Made by a program: the position numbers and the translations under genes. Below the pieces are notes generated by a model. It did no database searches. It had not been told where the DNA came from and saw only the letters and a list, made by a program, of their open reading frames with translations. From Anthonomus grandis grandis (lineage: Eukaryota; Arthropoda; Insecta; Coleoptera; Curculionidae), in contig NC_065564.1 in assembly GCF_022605725.1 (NCBI RefSeq), forward strand, positions 8,224,698-8,288,697: a stretch of 64,000 bases of DNA. Reading direction: 5' to 3'. Positions 23,601 through 34,720 of this stretch are shown here, in pieces (the stretch's first letter is position 1; the number at the start of each line of letters is the position of its first letter).

Positions 23601-24110
23601 TGTAAACTACCCTAAGATAACTCCTTAACGCGTCATCTGTCAACAACGTCAAAAAAACTGACGGGTCAGCCATTGAGTAAATAATACTTTGTCTTGACAT
23701 GACATAACCGTCATTAAAACTCAAAATAATGGACTGTCAAGTTTAAAAACGTCAATCACAAAATAAAACGCTAACATGCGTCATATTGTCTCGTTGAATT
23801 CGTTGCTTGCAAATTCACCTTAAGATTTTTTACGTCAATTGCTATTTGTCGACAATGTCGACGATGTTGCACCGCACAATTCAATTTTGAATTTTTCAAA
23901 TTGCTGCCGCTATTACTCACAAACATTTAGCGGGAAATTCAAATGAGATTTGCTAAATGCTACTTTTACGTAACATTAACAATCGAGGCAATATTAAGGT
24001 GAGTTTTGATTGCAATTTAAATAACATTCGACAAGTCAACTGTCAATGTCATTGTGACGTTGATAGTCGAGGCAATATTAAGGTGCGTTCCGACGCAACA
24101 TGACATAATT
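20640..24110. repeat. Diverged tandem repeat rich in TGTCAA, TGACGT and TTTCCCGCC
   Basis: A loose order of words recurs: CAATGTCAATGACGTCA, TTTAAATTTCCCGCCAATC, AATGACAGTAATGACAAATG, ACGTAAAGATTGACC, AACGTTAACGTTAAATGCAT and GAAAAGTCACCCTAGG. Starts of the AACGTTA-ATGCATGAAAAGTC part are near 20960, 21175, 21680, 22025, 22940 and 23420, so the spacing is irregular. TTTCCCGCC fits the E2F consensus and TGACGTCA the CRE. No coding sequence is supported; the short frames are incidental. Confidence 0.7.
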
Positions 24111-24840
24111 TTGCAAAAACTTCCCATTGGTTTTACGTACATATAACACGCATTAACCAGTTAGGTCTGGCAAGTTTTCCCAATTCGAGCATAATAAAGT
24201 TCTCTTTTGTACTATTCGAGTGAAATCCGCTCGTTGGAACGTAATTTATGGGACAGTCGGCGCCTGAAAAAACTCGCCGTCATAAACAACGACCCGAATT
24301 TCCTTTTTGGTCGCATTTTTCCGCATAAAACTTTTTATCTTCGAAGTTTCGACTATTTTACTATTATTGGTTCGATTTCTTCTGTTTTTGTTTATCGTAT
24401 TGGCCGATAGAGATGGAAGACTTCGTTTACGTAACTAGGACGGCTCTTTTTTCACAATGTAGGCATAAATAGTGTAAAAATGACGATTCTTCCAGACAAC
24501 ATGGCGGACGTACGCCATCTTGCCAATACACATAATACGAACAGTTTTATAAGTACGTTCGACGTTACACTAGAGACTCCCGTAAAAAACTAATTTTATA
24601 ATCACATAACTACTGGCCACCAATAAAACTGCTGAAAGGAGAGAGGCGAAAGCAAATAAATCAACTTTCTTTGTCAATTTCCATTAAAAAAAAATTCTAT
24701 ATCTTTTTAATTTGAAAAAAAAAATTATAACCTTCGGTCTTTTACAAGAGTATCTGGTGCTACGTCCAACGTATCAAATAGAAGCTTTAAGCCGAATTCA
24801 CACGAATTCCTAAGTGTACTTTATCTTTAATAGGATAGGG
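24110..24840. other. Low-copy spacer without recognised gene
   Basis: Mostly unique AT-rich sequence. An inverted pair, ATGGCGGACGTACGCCATCTTG (about 24501-24522), resembles that at 1067. The short frame at 24207-24410 has no recognisable features. Confidence 0.4.
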
Positions 24841-26178
24841 TATAAATTTAATTTTTGTTAAAAGGATGTTTGATATTCAAAGTGATCTCTCACTTCAAAA
24901 TTCAATATCTATTGAACTACTTGGAATATCGATATGAAATAAAAAGTATAGTATTCAGAGGAGTATTTCTGATATCTTGTTAAAAATTCAAACCAGTTGA
25001 AATGAAAATTTTAAAGATATACACGCTTTTGTTCAGTGATCTCCAAAAAGCATGTTTGATTTTCAAAGTAAGCACTCAGTTCAAAGTCCACTCTCTAAAA
25101 AAGTAGTAGGAGTATCTTCATGAAACAAATACTATTCTATTAATAGAAGTGTTTTTAATAAATTCTGTTAAAGACTAAAATCAGTTTAAGCAAAAATTTT
25201 GAAGACATACACTATTTTGCCTATTGGTTTCCAAAAAGAATGTTTGATTTTCAAAAGGACCTCTCACTTCAAAATTCCATATCTATTGAACTACTTGAAG
25301 TATCGGTATGAAATAAAAAGCATAGTATTCAGAGGGGCATTTCTGATATCTCGTTAAAAATTCAAACCAGTTTAAATGAAAATTTTGAAGATATACACGC
25401 TTTTGTTCAGTGATCTCCAAAAAGCATGTTTGATTTTCAAAGTAAGCACTCAGTTCAAAGTCCACTCCAAAAAGTAGTAGGAGTATCTTCATGAAACAAA
25501 CACTATTCTATTAACAGAAGTGTTTTTAATAAATTCTATTAATGATTAAAACCAGTTTAAGCAAAATTTTTGAAGATTTACACTTTTTTGCCTAGTGGTC
25601 TCCAAAAAGGATGTTTGATTTTCAAAGGGACCTCTCATTTCAAAATTCAATATCTATTGAACTACCTAAAATATTGGTATGAAATAAGGAGCATAGTATT
25701 CAGAGGAGCATTTCTGATATCTTCTTAGAAACTCAAACCAGTTTAATTAAAAATGTTAAAGATATACACATTTTTGTCCAGTGGTGTCCAAAAGGGATGT
25801 TTGATTTTCAAAGTGAGCACTCAATTCAAGTCCACTATCTAAAAAAGTAATGAAAATATCTTCATAAAACAAAAATTATAATATTGAAAGAAATGTTTTT
25901 AATAAATTCTATTAAAGACTAATTTAAGCAACATTTTTGAAGATATACACATTTTTGCCCAGTGGTCTCTAAAAACAATGTTTGCTCTTCACAGTGAGCA
26001 CTCACTTTCAAATTTAACATCTACTACTTAAATACTACTTATAATAAAAAACTACTTAAAACTCTCTTAATACAAAGTATAGTATTAAGAGAAGTATTTT
26101 TAACAAATCATGTGAAAATTCAAACCAATTTAAATGAAAATTTTGAAATTGCACAACTTTTTGCCTAGTGGCCTCCAA
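24840..26178 (+). repeat. 188-bp satellite, first block
   Basis: The word GGATGTTTGATTTTCAAAG or a close variant occurs at about 24863, 25050, 25238, 25424, 25609, 25795 and 25976, spaced mostly 185-188 bp. Units contain TTTTGAAGATATACACA, CCAGTGGTCTCCAAAAAG and GAACTACTTGGAATATCGG. The block is cut at about 26178 by the gypsy relic, and the satellite resumes at about 31733. Confidence 0.92.
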
Positions 26179-26199
26179 TTTTGTTCCATTAATAGATTT

Positions 26200-26575
26200 T
26201 TTCGCATTTTTGTTAATTTTGATGAGGGGTTTTTCATTGAAAATAAGTATACAAGCGGCTTATGGCCTGATTTTACCAAAAATTTATTGCCATATAAATA
26301 AGGTCTAAAATGATTTATTGCAAAATGAATAGCCGTTAACTCTTGCTCAATTGTAGCTTTATTAGCTTCGCCTTTAGTAAATGATTTTGATGCATATGCT
26401 ATGGGTAGCTCTTTACCAATAAATTCTTGTGCTAAAATAGCTCCACACGCTTCCTTAGATGCGTCTGTTGTTACAATGAAATTCTTGCAAAAAATTTGCG
26501 GATTAATTAAGGAATTTTTTAGTTTTTCAAATGAATTTTGACAATCAGGAGTCCATTTAAATTCTATATTTTTTC
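26200..26575 (-). pseudogene. Gypsy RNase H domain, truncated
   Basis: Continuous frame downstream of the reverse transcriptase. Visible are the first catalytic Asp in VTTDASKEACGAIL, the IAYASKSF motif, the Glu in IEQELTAI and the end NPSSKLTK. The position normally occupied by the third acidic residue (a DHKPL-type motif) reads GHKPL, so that Asp is lost. The frame ends at the satellite junction at about 26200. Confidence 0.85.
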
Positions 26576-26578
26576 TAA

Positions 26579-27356
26579 TTAGCTTGTTAAGCGGTTTTGC
26601 AGTTTCTGCAAAATTACGAATAAACCTCCTGTAATAGTTACGAAATGCGACAAAACGTTTAGCTGAGCAGGATCGTATTTTGATTCATCTGGTAATACTC
26701 CTGAATCAGTTATCTTATGCCCAAGAAATGTTACTTCTTGCTGAAAAAATTCACATTTTAAAGGATGTAGCTTAAGATTGTATTTTCGACAAGTTTGAAA
26801 AACGTCTCTCAAATTTTGCAAATGATGATTTCTAGAATATCCTATAACAATAAGATCATCCATGTAAAGAACTTATTTTTAAACCAAATAGTAATATTAT
26901 ATATCTATAAGATCCTGAGCTTGTACTAAAGCTGGTAATATCTCTTGAATTTTCTTGCAAAGGTATTTGTTGAAACCCTGCTTTAAGATCTAAAGTAGTA
27001 AAATATTTAGCTCTCCCTAGCTGATCCAATATGTCATCAATTCTTGGCAATGGAAACTTGTCTGATAATAATTTTTTATTTAATGCTCTCCACGATTTTT
27101 CTCCATTTGCTGACTTTTTAGGAACCAATAAAATTGGACTGTTGTATTCTGATGTGGAAGGTTTAATTATACCATTTTGTAATAATTTTGAAACTTGTGA
27201 ATTTATTTCTAGAATCTGTGAATGTGGTGTGCGATAATTTTTTATGTAAACTGGTGTTGGATCTGCAAGTCTCAATTCTTGTTTATAAAAATTATTGGTT
27301 GTTAATTTGTCTGTGTTTAACCCAAAAATATCTGAAAATTCATGACAGCTGAACAA
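26579..27356 (-). pseudogene. Gypsy reverse transcriptase, frameshifted with internal deletion
   Basis: Two overlapping frames (27356-26856 and 26863-26579). The first contains the RT entry pattern YRTPHSQ, GIIKPSTSEYNSPILLVPKK, the finger region and palm motif A (TTLDLKAGFQQI). Palm motif C is present as YMDDL around 26860-26870 but in another frame. The stretch that normally separates the FGLK motif from YMDD is missing, so roughly fifty residues were lost. It continues with FLGHKITDSGV, which is typical of gypsy RTs. Confidence 0.9.
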
Positions 27357-28072
27357 CTTCTCTTTTTACAAAAATAGGCATATTCTGATTTAATTCCGCG
27401 TCCAAAGCTTTGTTTCTATTTTCTGTGTCACAATCGTAATTATAAATATGATAGTCGGCTAATTTTGCAGTTTCGATATTGGCATTTTTTATTACAACAC
27501 TTTCTAATGTAGTATTTACTATTCGTATAACAGGGCTTGTCCTTGACATTATTGATCCAGCAACAAAAATTCCTGGAGAAATTTCCTTATTTAGTACAAC
27601 AGCATCCTCTGTAAGACTTTCTAATTTTTTAATTTTTCGTAAAATCTCGCATCTAGGTGGTATTATCAAGATGTCATCTTCTGGACTATTATAAATCGGT
27701 ACAGTGATGCTCCTATTAGAATTTAGCAATTTCATAGTCCAATTAGCATAATCTAAATAACACTGGTATTTACAAATAAAATCACGACTTAAAATACCAT
27801 CAGATGGGATCGGAAAATCTTTGCTTACTATATTGAAATGAATATTCCACTGCATAAGCATTTTTAAAGTAAATTTGCGTTGTTGTCGTACCTAATGAAT
27901 TTGTTATACCTTTGATTTGACTAGCGTTTAATTTATTTACTATTTGCTGTGGATTTATTTTTGTTCTCTTAATTGGTGCTCCAGTATCAATCAATAATGT
28001 TATGTTGTCATTCCCCGTCATTTCCAAATTAACCACTACAAAATTAGAGAGTGACAGGTCCAAATTAAAAAT
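27340..28072 (-). pseudogene. Gypsy aspartic protease region, frameshifted
   Basis: Two overlapping frames (28063-27800 and 27861-27340). The active-site motif LLIDTGAP is near residue 25 of the first. A frameshift around 27861 separates it from the second half, which holds a DGILSRDF segment resembling the LG-DF motif at the end of retropepsins. It follows gag in a different frame, as expected for a gag-pol arrangement, and a further frame change leads into the reverse transcriptase. Confidence 0.8.
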
Positions 28073-28074
28073 AT

Positions 28075-29289
28075 TTAGATTTCCCCCACTGGACCCAAAT
28101 GGGGTTCCCGCTGATTTTTATACGTCCTGACAAAGGCATTACCTCTGCCTATTTGTGCGAATCCTCTATTAAATCTACCTCTTCTATTTCCACTATAACC
28201 TCTAAAAGTTTGAGGAGGAGGAGTCAGGTACCTGGTATTATCAGTTTGACGCTGGTATTGCCCTTCATAACAATAATTGTTTCTACCCCGATAGTAATTT
28301 CCTCGCCTTGGCTTGTGCTGACTTGATGTGAACAACACTGCAGATGAACCGGATTCATTGCTCACATTTACAAATTTAGCTATAGATTCTTGACAAGTTC
28401 CAAAAGCTCCAGCTTCCAAAATTAATTTTATTTTTTCTGAATTTTAATTTGTTTTTAGAGCTTTTACAATAATATTTGAAGCATATTTCTCGGCTACAGA
28501 AACTGGTACACCTTCGTTAATATATGCTCTCTTCAATTTTGTGGCTAAGTCCTCCACTTCTGCAACGTATTTGGACGGCTCTTTGCTATGCTGTCTAAGA
28601 GATAGCAATTTTGCTGATATTAGCTCTGAGCTTTCGCTTATTATGCCACTTTTTATTTTATGACTAATATCGGCTAAAGAGTCTCTATCCCTGATTAAGT
28701 CTCTAGCTCTTCCTGTCAATTTTGTTCTAACATAAGCTACACCATTTTGCTCATTGCCTTCGCAATTAGCCTGCAACAGGCTAAGTGAATCTAAAAATGA
28801 CTGAAGCCTATCGACTAAACCATCAAATTCTTGAGACAAAATCTTGCTGGCAAAGTTAAAAAATTCAATATTTGTCATTTTTGTAAGTGTCTGTATTTTC
28901 TGTTCTTGATACGTATTGCCTAATTCCGATTCTTGTTCTTCTTCTTCTCCTTCTTCACCACACACCAATTCTTCGTCTACTACTTCCGTATTTATGATTT
29001 TAGTGAACGAGGTGGGTACCTTATAAGGACTTAAGAACCTGAAAGGTTCTAATCTCTTGCGGAAGAGAATATTTTCTTAACGTGATAATTGCTTTTCATC
29101 TAATGAACGATAAATCGAAATAACTATTTTTACAAATTGATTATTATATTTTACAAGATTATCCCGAACCTCGATATGTATTTCTTCAGACTTAGGCACT
29201 TTTGCTTTTAAAACTCGTTTTGACTTATTTGTAATTAACTGTTTTAAATTTTGCAATTTTACAAGGATCTCTTTTCCCCTTTCCGTCAT
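28075..29289 (-). pseudogene. Gypsy gag with two in-frame stops
   Basis: A single frame from the ATG at 29289 (MTERGKEILVKLQ) to 28075, broken only by TAA codons at 29077-29079 and 28444-28446. The N-terminal part is basic and helical, then comes an acidic Glu run (about 28920-28960), then a retrotransposon gag domain (TGRARDLIRDRDSL, LSLRQHSKEPSKYVAEVEDL). The C-terminus is Arg/Gly-rich (RGNYYRGRNNY, NRRGRFNRGFAQIGRG) and probably binds RNA in place of a zinc knuckle, which I do not see. Confidence 0.8.
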
Positions 29290-30041
29290 AGGGTTAAATA
29301 AACATTAGTTCATTTAAAAAAAAACAAAATTAAATCAAATAAATTAGGAATATTTATTGTTATAGTTATTATGGTACCATTATTTTTGCAAAATTCCCAA
29401 CTTATTTATTAAAGGCCAATTAGAATTTATGCATCAACTGCTTTTTTTTTTTAATTACGCAAGTAAAATATTTAAACTTTAACCGTGTTTTATACCTATA
29501 CGCGAATTTTGATAACTTTTCTGTATTTCTGGCAGTTCCTGCATAAATCTAAAATTCATTATTTATGTATTTATGCTCATCTTAAAACCTATTAATTCAT
29601 ACCTCAACTTACTTAAAAATATTTTCAAAATATGACCTATATAATTATTTTTAACCATTGAATAAGCAGACCTTTATTTTGATTTTTAATTTACTGCTTA
29701 AATATAGAAATTTTAACACTACTATAAAATCTGCTACTGCAATTCCTCATTATTCTTAGTTTACCTAAAACTAATGTGTATACGTAAAGCTAATGTGCAT
29801 AAAACTTTTGTTCTTAATCTTTGACAATCATGTCAGGATTCACTTTGAATAAAGTTTATAAATATGAAATCTTCTTACGAACAACTTTACTAGCGTAGCC
29901 GAAAATCAAAAAGCCCCTGGTCCCAGCAAAATACAAAAATAAACGTGCATACCATTCGGCTGCCTTTGTTTTTTTTTTGTAATACTTGCATTTTCTGGAC
30001 TAAACACATAGTTTATGATACCATCCAACGAGACATGTATA
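29290..30041 (-). other. AT-rich leader between the small ORF and gag
   Basis: No reading frame of note. It is bounded by the gypsy gag start and the leader ORF, so it belongs to the same element. Confidence 0.5.
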
Positions 30042-30278
30042 CTACACGTCACCCGCCTGGGTACGAAGCGCCATGCTACGTGAAAGGTCTCTTTTTAGGG
30101 TCCTTCGGTATGATTTTCGCACTTTTAGAAACACTATTACCGCTAATAATACTAGCATTATATACACTAAAACTCTTATGTCTGTGGGAACCGCGATGGC
30201 ACTTTCGTCGATAATAAAATTTGAGTTCACGTCGCCCGCACTTGTTACTTCGGCGTGTTTTGAACTGGTCTTTCCCAT
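30042..30278 (-). CDS. Small myristoylated membrane-protein ORF in the gypsy leader
   Basis: Intact 78-codon ORF with an ATG at 30278. It begins MGKTSSK, a consensus N-myristoylation site. A polar stretch of about 25 residues follows, then one hydrophobic segment (about residues 34-51, VLVYIMLVLLAVIVFL) and a strongly basic tail (KVRKSYRRTLKRD). The predicted product is a single-pass membrane protein anchored at its N-terminus. It lies about 60 bp inside the primer-binding site and before gag on the same strand, so it should be part of the element's transcript. It is not gag, pol or an envelope by any motif I can see, and its function is unknown. It stays open although gag and pol carry many breaks, but at this length that could be chance. 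Confidence 0.55.
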   Translation of the reverse strand: MGKTSSKHAEVTSAGDVNSNFIIDESAIAVPTDIRVLVYIMLVLLAVIVFLKVRKSYRRTLKRDLSRSMALRTQAGDV

Positions 30279-30339
30279 TTTAATGCCCTTTTTTTACTTT
30301 TTATGTTTTAACTTTTCTTTAGCTAAATGATATCTTTTA

Positions 30340-30353
30340 GGACAGGATCGCCA
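30340..30353 (-). promoter_or_regulatory. Probable primer-binding site of the gypsy element
   Basis: Read on the minus strand, TGGCGATCCTGTCC follows directly after a terminal CA. It starts with TGG, complementary to a tRNA CCA end, and resembles tRNA-Arg-type sites of some insect gypsy elements. The identity of the tRNA is an inference. Confidence 0.45.
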
Positions 30354-30592
30354 TGTAATGGTACAATCACGTAAGGCTCAAAAGGTGTCAAAATAAAAAA
30401 CCTCATGTTTTGCATACGTATATTGTACCTCGACTGACTATCACTAGGCAGCCTAGATATCCCCAATTGGTGTTACAAAAGAATATTGCTTACAATGCAG
30501 TATTAATAATTGACACACATTAATCAGTTACCTAATAGTAATTTATAGAATATATAGAGTAATTTAGATTTAGATAACTAACTTGCACTACA
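30354..30592 (-). repeat. Probable 5' LTR of the gypsy element
   Basis: On the minus strand the segment starts TGTAGTGCAAG and ends ACCATTACA, giving TGTA/TACA termini, and is followed at once by the primer-binding site. It contains TCTATATATTCTATAAA, which may be the promoter. The left part also supplies the last codons and stop of the BEL/Pao frame, showing that the insertion cut that gene. No second LTR is present for comparison. Confidence 0.5.
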
Positions 30593-31733
30593 CTCTTGCA
30601 ACCATTTACTCCCCTTAAGGTTACCCTTAACGTTTGCAAAAAATACTGGTGTACTCGTCTGGTTAGCTAACGTTTGGTCTTTGACGGGAGTAGCTTTCTC
30701 GTTAGTACTATTAAGAGGGTCATTGACATCCTTATTTTCACGTAAATCAGGACACTGCATGTGATCGGCTGCAAATAGCACACCTCAAACGGCCTCTACA
30801 CTTTTTGGCTCGATGTTCCGACTTGAAACAACGGAAACAGGCTCCTTTCCAGAAAGGACTTCTTTCTTTTGATAATATGTCATTTTCTGCGCCCTAAAAC
30901 ACGACTCGCTTTTATGGGTAGCTGTTGGAACTGCGTCAATTTCCTTGAGCATCCCTTTTTCCTTCTAACACCGCTTTCCTTTACAGCTGATTTTTCACCT
31001 GAAAGACCAAAACCCTCTGCCGCTAGATTTATTCTTTGCTCGTTCTCTACCTTATGCGAGTTTTTAAGCCTAAGAGAAGCGATGGCCGTTTCGTCTTCCG
31101 AGGTAACAGAGTAGTTGAAATTGTTGGAACGTTGCCAAACTCTAAGTAATTCATTGGGTAAGCAAGACTCAATTAAAGGATAAAGCATTGCTGAGCAATT
31201 GTCAGAAGTAATGCCAGTGCTCGCAGTTGAGTCTCTATCTTATCATAAAGAGTGGCAATGTCCAACCCTTGATTTGAAGTTGAATTTGTTAAAATTAGTT
31301 TCAGCAGCTCCCTTACATAAACTTCGATCTGTAGATCCTCCCTACCGAATCTACTGAGCATACTGTCTACGATTTTCTTATAATTCTCACTCATGGCCGG
31401 GTAGCTCTCAACCAACTGTCTAGCTCTGCTTCCGGGAACTGTGGCCTGAACAAGATATTCTATTTTGTCATGCTCATCTATAGAATCATCTTCGTGTATT
31501 TTACGGAATTGGGCCCAAAACGAAAGCCAGCCTTTTATACTACCATCATAATGTTTGAATTCTATTCTAGGTAATTTAAAAGATCGCCTACCTGTTATAT
31601 GATTCGTTGTATTGCGCTATCACGAACACCTGAGGCTGAATCTTGTTGCTCCAGCGATTTCACTAATTTTTCATATTTCAACCTCAAGCCCGTAAACCTG
31701 TTTGCATACAAATCACTAGTCTCGATCTCCTAT
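30593..31733 (-). pseudogene. BEL/Pao-type gag fragment (DUF1759 type with zinc knuckle)
   Basis: On the minus strand the N-terminal part reads IEFKHYDGSIKGWLSFWAQF and EYLVQATVPGSRARQLVESY (about 31590-31380), the characteristic start of BEL/Pao gag. It continues to LYDKIETQLRAL (to 31173), shifts frame, and resumes with MLYPLIESCLPNELLRVWQR (31188-30880). A perfect CX2CX4HX4C zinc knuckle, CFRCFKSEHRAKKC, is near 30820-30865, followed by a second Cys/His cluster split by another frameshift. The 3' side is cut by the gypsy LTR and the 5' side ends at the 188-bp satellite. No Pao polymerase is present. Confidence 0.85.
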
Positions 31734-33310
31734 CAAATATTGAACTACTTGGAATATCGGTATGAAACGAAAAGCATAATATTCAGAGGAGTATTTCTGA
31801 TATATCTTACTTAAGAGTCAAACCAGTTTAGATGAAAATTTTGAAGATATACACACTTTTATCCAGTGGCCCCCAAAAAGGATGTTTGATCTTCAAGGTG
31901 ACCACTCACTTCAAACTCTAATATCTCGAGAAGTAATCGGAGTATTTTTATAAAATATCAAGCAGAGAATTACCAAAAGTATTTTTAACAAGTCTTGTAA
32001 AAGGTTTAAATCAATGCAAGTGAAAATTTTGAAAATATACTTTGTTTTGCCCAGTGATCTCCAAAAACGATATTTGACTTTCTAACTGATCACTCACTTC
32101 AAAGTCATTTATCTAAAAAAGTTGTCAAAATATCTCCTTGAAATAAGAAGTTTATAATTAAGAGAAGCATTTTTAACAAATCTTGTTAACAATTCAAACC
32201 ACTCCAGGCAAAATTTTTGAAGATATACACATTTTTGCCCAGTGGTCTCCAAAAAGGATGTTTGATTTTCAAACTGATTACTCACTTCAAAGTCATTTAT
32301 CTAAAAAAGTTGTCAAAATATCTCCTTGAAATAAGAAGTATATAATTAAGAAAAGCATTTTTAACAAATTTTGTTAACAATTCAAACCACTCCAGGCAAA
32401 ATTTTTGAAGATATACACATTTTTGCCCAGTGGTCTCCAAAAAGGGTGTTTGATATTCAAACTGTCCTCTCACTTCAACATTCAATATCTAGAGAACTAC
32501 TTGGAGTATCGGTATGAAATAAAAAGCGTAGTATTCAGAGGAGTATTTCCGATACATCTTGTTAAGAGTCAAACCAGTTTAAATGAAAATTTTGAAGATA
32601 TACACACTTTTGTCCAGTGGTCTCCAAAAAGGATGTTTGATTTTCAAACTGATCACTCATTTCAAAGTCATTTATCTAAAAAAGTCGTCAAAATATCTCC
32701 TTAAAACAAGAAATATATAATTAAAAAAAGTGTTTTTAACACATTTTGTTAACAATTCAAACCACTCCAGGCAAAATTTTTAAAGATATACACATTTTTG
32801 CCCAGTGGTCTCCAAAAAGGGTGTTTGATATTCAAACTGTCCTCTCACTTCAACATTTAATATCTATAGAACTACTTGGAATATCGGTATTAAATAAAAA
32901 GCATAATATTCAGAGGAGTATTTCTGATATATCTTACTTAAGAGTCAAACTAGTTTAAATAAAAAATTTAAAGCTATACACACTTTTGTCTGGTGGTGTC
33001 CAAAAAGGATGTTTGATTTTCAAAGTGAGCACTCAGTTCAAAGTCCACTATCTCAAAAACTAATAAGAGTATCGTCATGAAACAAAAACTATTGTATTAA
33101 CAGAAGTGTTTTTAATAAATTATGTTTATAACTAAAATCAGTTGAAGCAAAAGTTTTTAAGATACACCCATTTTTCCCCAGTGGTGTTCAAAAAGGACGT
33201 TTGATATTCAAAGCAAGCGCTCACTTCAAAGTTCAATATCTACAGAACGACTTGGACTATTGGTATGAAACAAAAAACATAGTATTAAGAAGAGTATTTT
33301 TTTAATAAAT
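31733..33310 (+). repeat. 188-bp satellite, second block
   Basis: GGATGTTTGAT-type words lie at 31880, 32068, 32256, 32444, 32631, 32819, 33007 and 33195, steps of 187-188 bp. Two subtypes alternate: units with AACTGTCCTCTCACTTCAAC and units with AACTGATCACTCA. The block is in the same orientation as the first block beyond the mobile elements. Confidence 0.93.
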
Positions 33311-33920
33311 CGTCCACTTTTTTGGTTGATTATTACCCGGAAAGTTTTTTAAATAATTTTTCCAGTCCTTGAAACAGGTGTTCATATATACACATAAACA
33401 AATAATCGATTTTGGGGGCGATTACAGTTAAGCACGCAAAGCGAATTACTCAGAAAATAACTTTTCCTCGCTGACTTTCAAACTTATGGGGTTCATGACG
33501 TTTGTTGCTTTTCACGTGTTTTATCTATCCATACCAACACACGAGGGGAACAGAGACAGATATATTACATCAAAATCGAATTTATTAGCCGGGGTCGTAT
33601 TTGGGGCGTCGGCTGCGTGTAAATGCGCCTTAAGGAATCAAGTTAATAACGTCAATTGTCATGTTTGAAATCTCATTTAAATTTCCCGCCAATTTAGGCA
33701 TATAGCTAATATTGACAAATTCGTTGAAGATTGACAGTAAAACTTGTTTAATTGGTTCGTGTGTGTCAATAATGTTAGTGAAATTAAAAATCTTAAAGAA
33801 CTGTCCTTTCAAGGTCATAGTAACTTAACATACTGAGCATGCGTCATATGGTCTCGTGATTTATCTGCCATTTGCCAGAAACATCAAAGACGTCAGCCTT
33901 TGAGTAAATAATGATGTCAG
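33310..33920. other. Spacer with a fragment of the 20.6-24.1 kb repeat
   Basis: No gene recognised. GTCAATTGTCATGTTTGAAA and CATTTAAATTTCCCGCCAAT (about 33652-33690) match words of the TGTCAA/TTTCCCGCC repeat, so a piece of that repeat interrupts the satellite. Confidence 0.6.
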
Positions 33921-34720
33921 AAAGGATGTTTGATTTTCAAGGTGGCCACCCAGTTCAAAGTCCAAAATCTTAAGAACTAATGGTAGCATCTTTCTGAAAC
34001 AAGAACCAAAATAGTAAGCAAAGTATGGGCTATAAATCTTGTTGAGGGTGCAAACTTGTCCAAGTGAAAGTTTTGAACACAATCAACTTTTTGTCCAGTG
34101 ATGTCCAAAAAGGATGTTTGATCTTCAAAGTGAGCACTCACTTCAAAACCCAAAATCTAAAGAACTAATGAGAGTATTTTAATGAAATAAAGAGCTGAGT
34201 ATTGATAGACGTATTCTAAACAAATTTTGTAAAAGGTTTAAATTAAAATAATTAATAGTTTTGAAAATATCACATTTTTTGTCCAGTGGTGCCCAAAAGA
34301 GATGTTTGATCTTCAAAGTGAGCACTCACTTCAAAGTTCAATAACTAAAGAACTACTGGGAATATCGTTATAAAACAAAAAAAGGAGCATTAAGAGAAGT
34401 ATTTTTAATAAATTTTGTTAAGCCCTTAAAACCGTACAAATGAAAATTTCGAAACTATACACATTTTTGCCCAGTGGTCTCCAAAAAGGATGTTTGGTTT
34501 TAAAAGTGGCCACTCACTTCAAAGTCCAAAATCTAAAGAACCACTGGGAGTATCTCCATGAAACAAAAAGCACAGTATTAAGTGAAGCATTTTAAACAAA
34601 ATTTATTCATAATTTAAGCCACGTTAATTAAAAGCTTTTAAAATATCTCACTTTATGTCCAATGGTCTCCAAAAAAAGATGTTTGCTCTTCAAAGTGAGC
34701 ACTCGGTTCAAAATTAAAAA
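33920..34720 (+). repeat. 188-bp satellite, third block
   Basis: About four diverged units with GATGTTTGATCTTCAAAG, GAGCACTCACTTCAAA and CTAAAGAACTA-TGGGAGTATC. Spacing is consistent with the 188-bp family. Confidence 0.85.

Larger units (their letters stand above)
26200..30592 (-). mobile_element. Ty3/gypsy LTR retrotransposon, 3'-truncated and broken
   Basis: Read on the minus strand the order is: LTR (30592-30354), primer-binding site, a leader ORF (30278-30042), gag (29289-28075), aspartic protease (about 28072-27340), reverse transcriptase (27356-26579) and RNase H (about 26575-26200). Integrase and the 3' LTR are missing because the element stops at the junction with the 188-bp satellite. 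In-frame stops in gag, frameshifts in protease and reverse transcriptase, and an internal deletion in the reverse transcriptase make it inactive. The protease-RT-RNase H order identifies the Ty3/gypsy group. Its 5' LTR lies inside a BEL/Pao gag fragment, so it inserted there. Confidence 0.85.

Noticed and set aside
29945..30330. Plus-strand frames opposite the gypsy leader ORF
   Set aside because: They are antisense to the myristoylated ORF and lack any motif; the element is transcribed from the minus strand.
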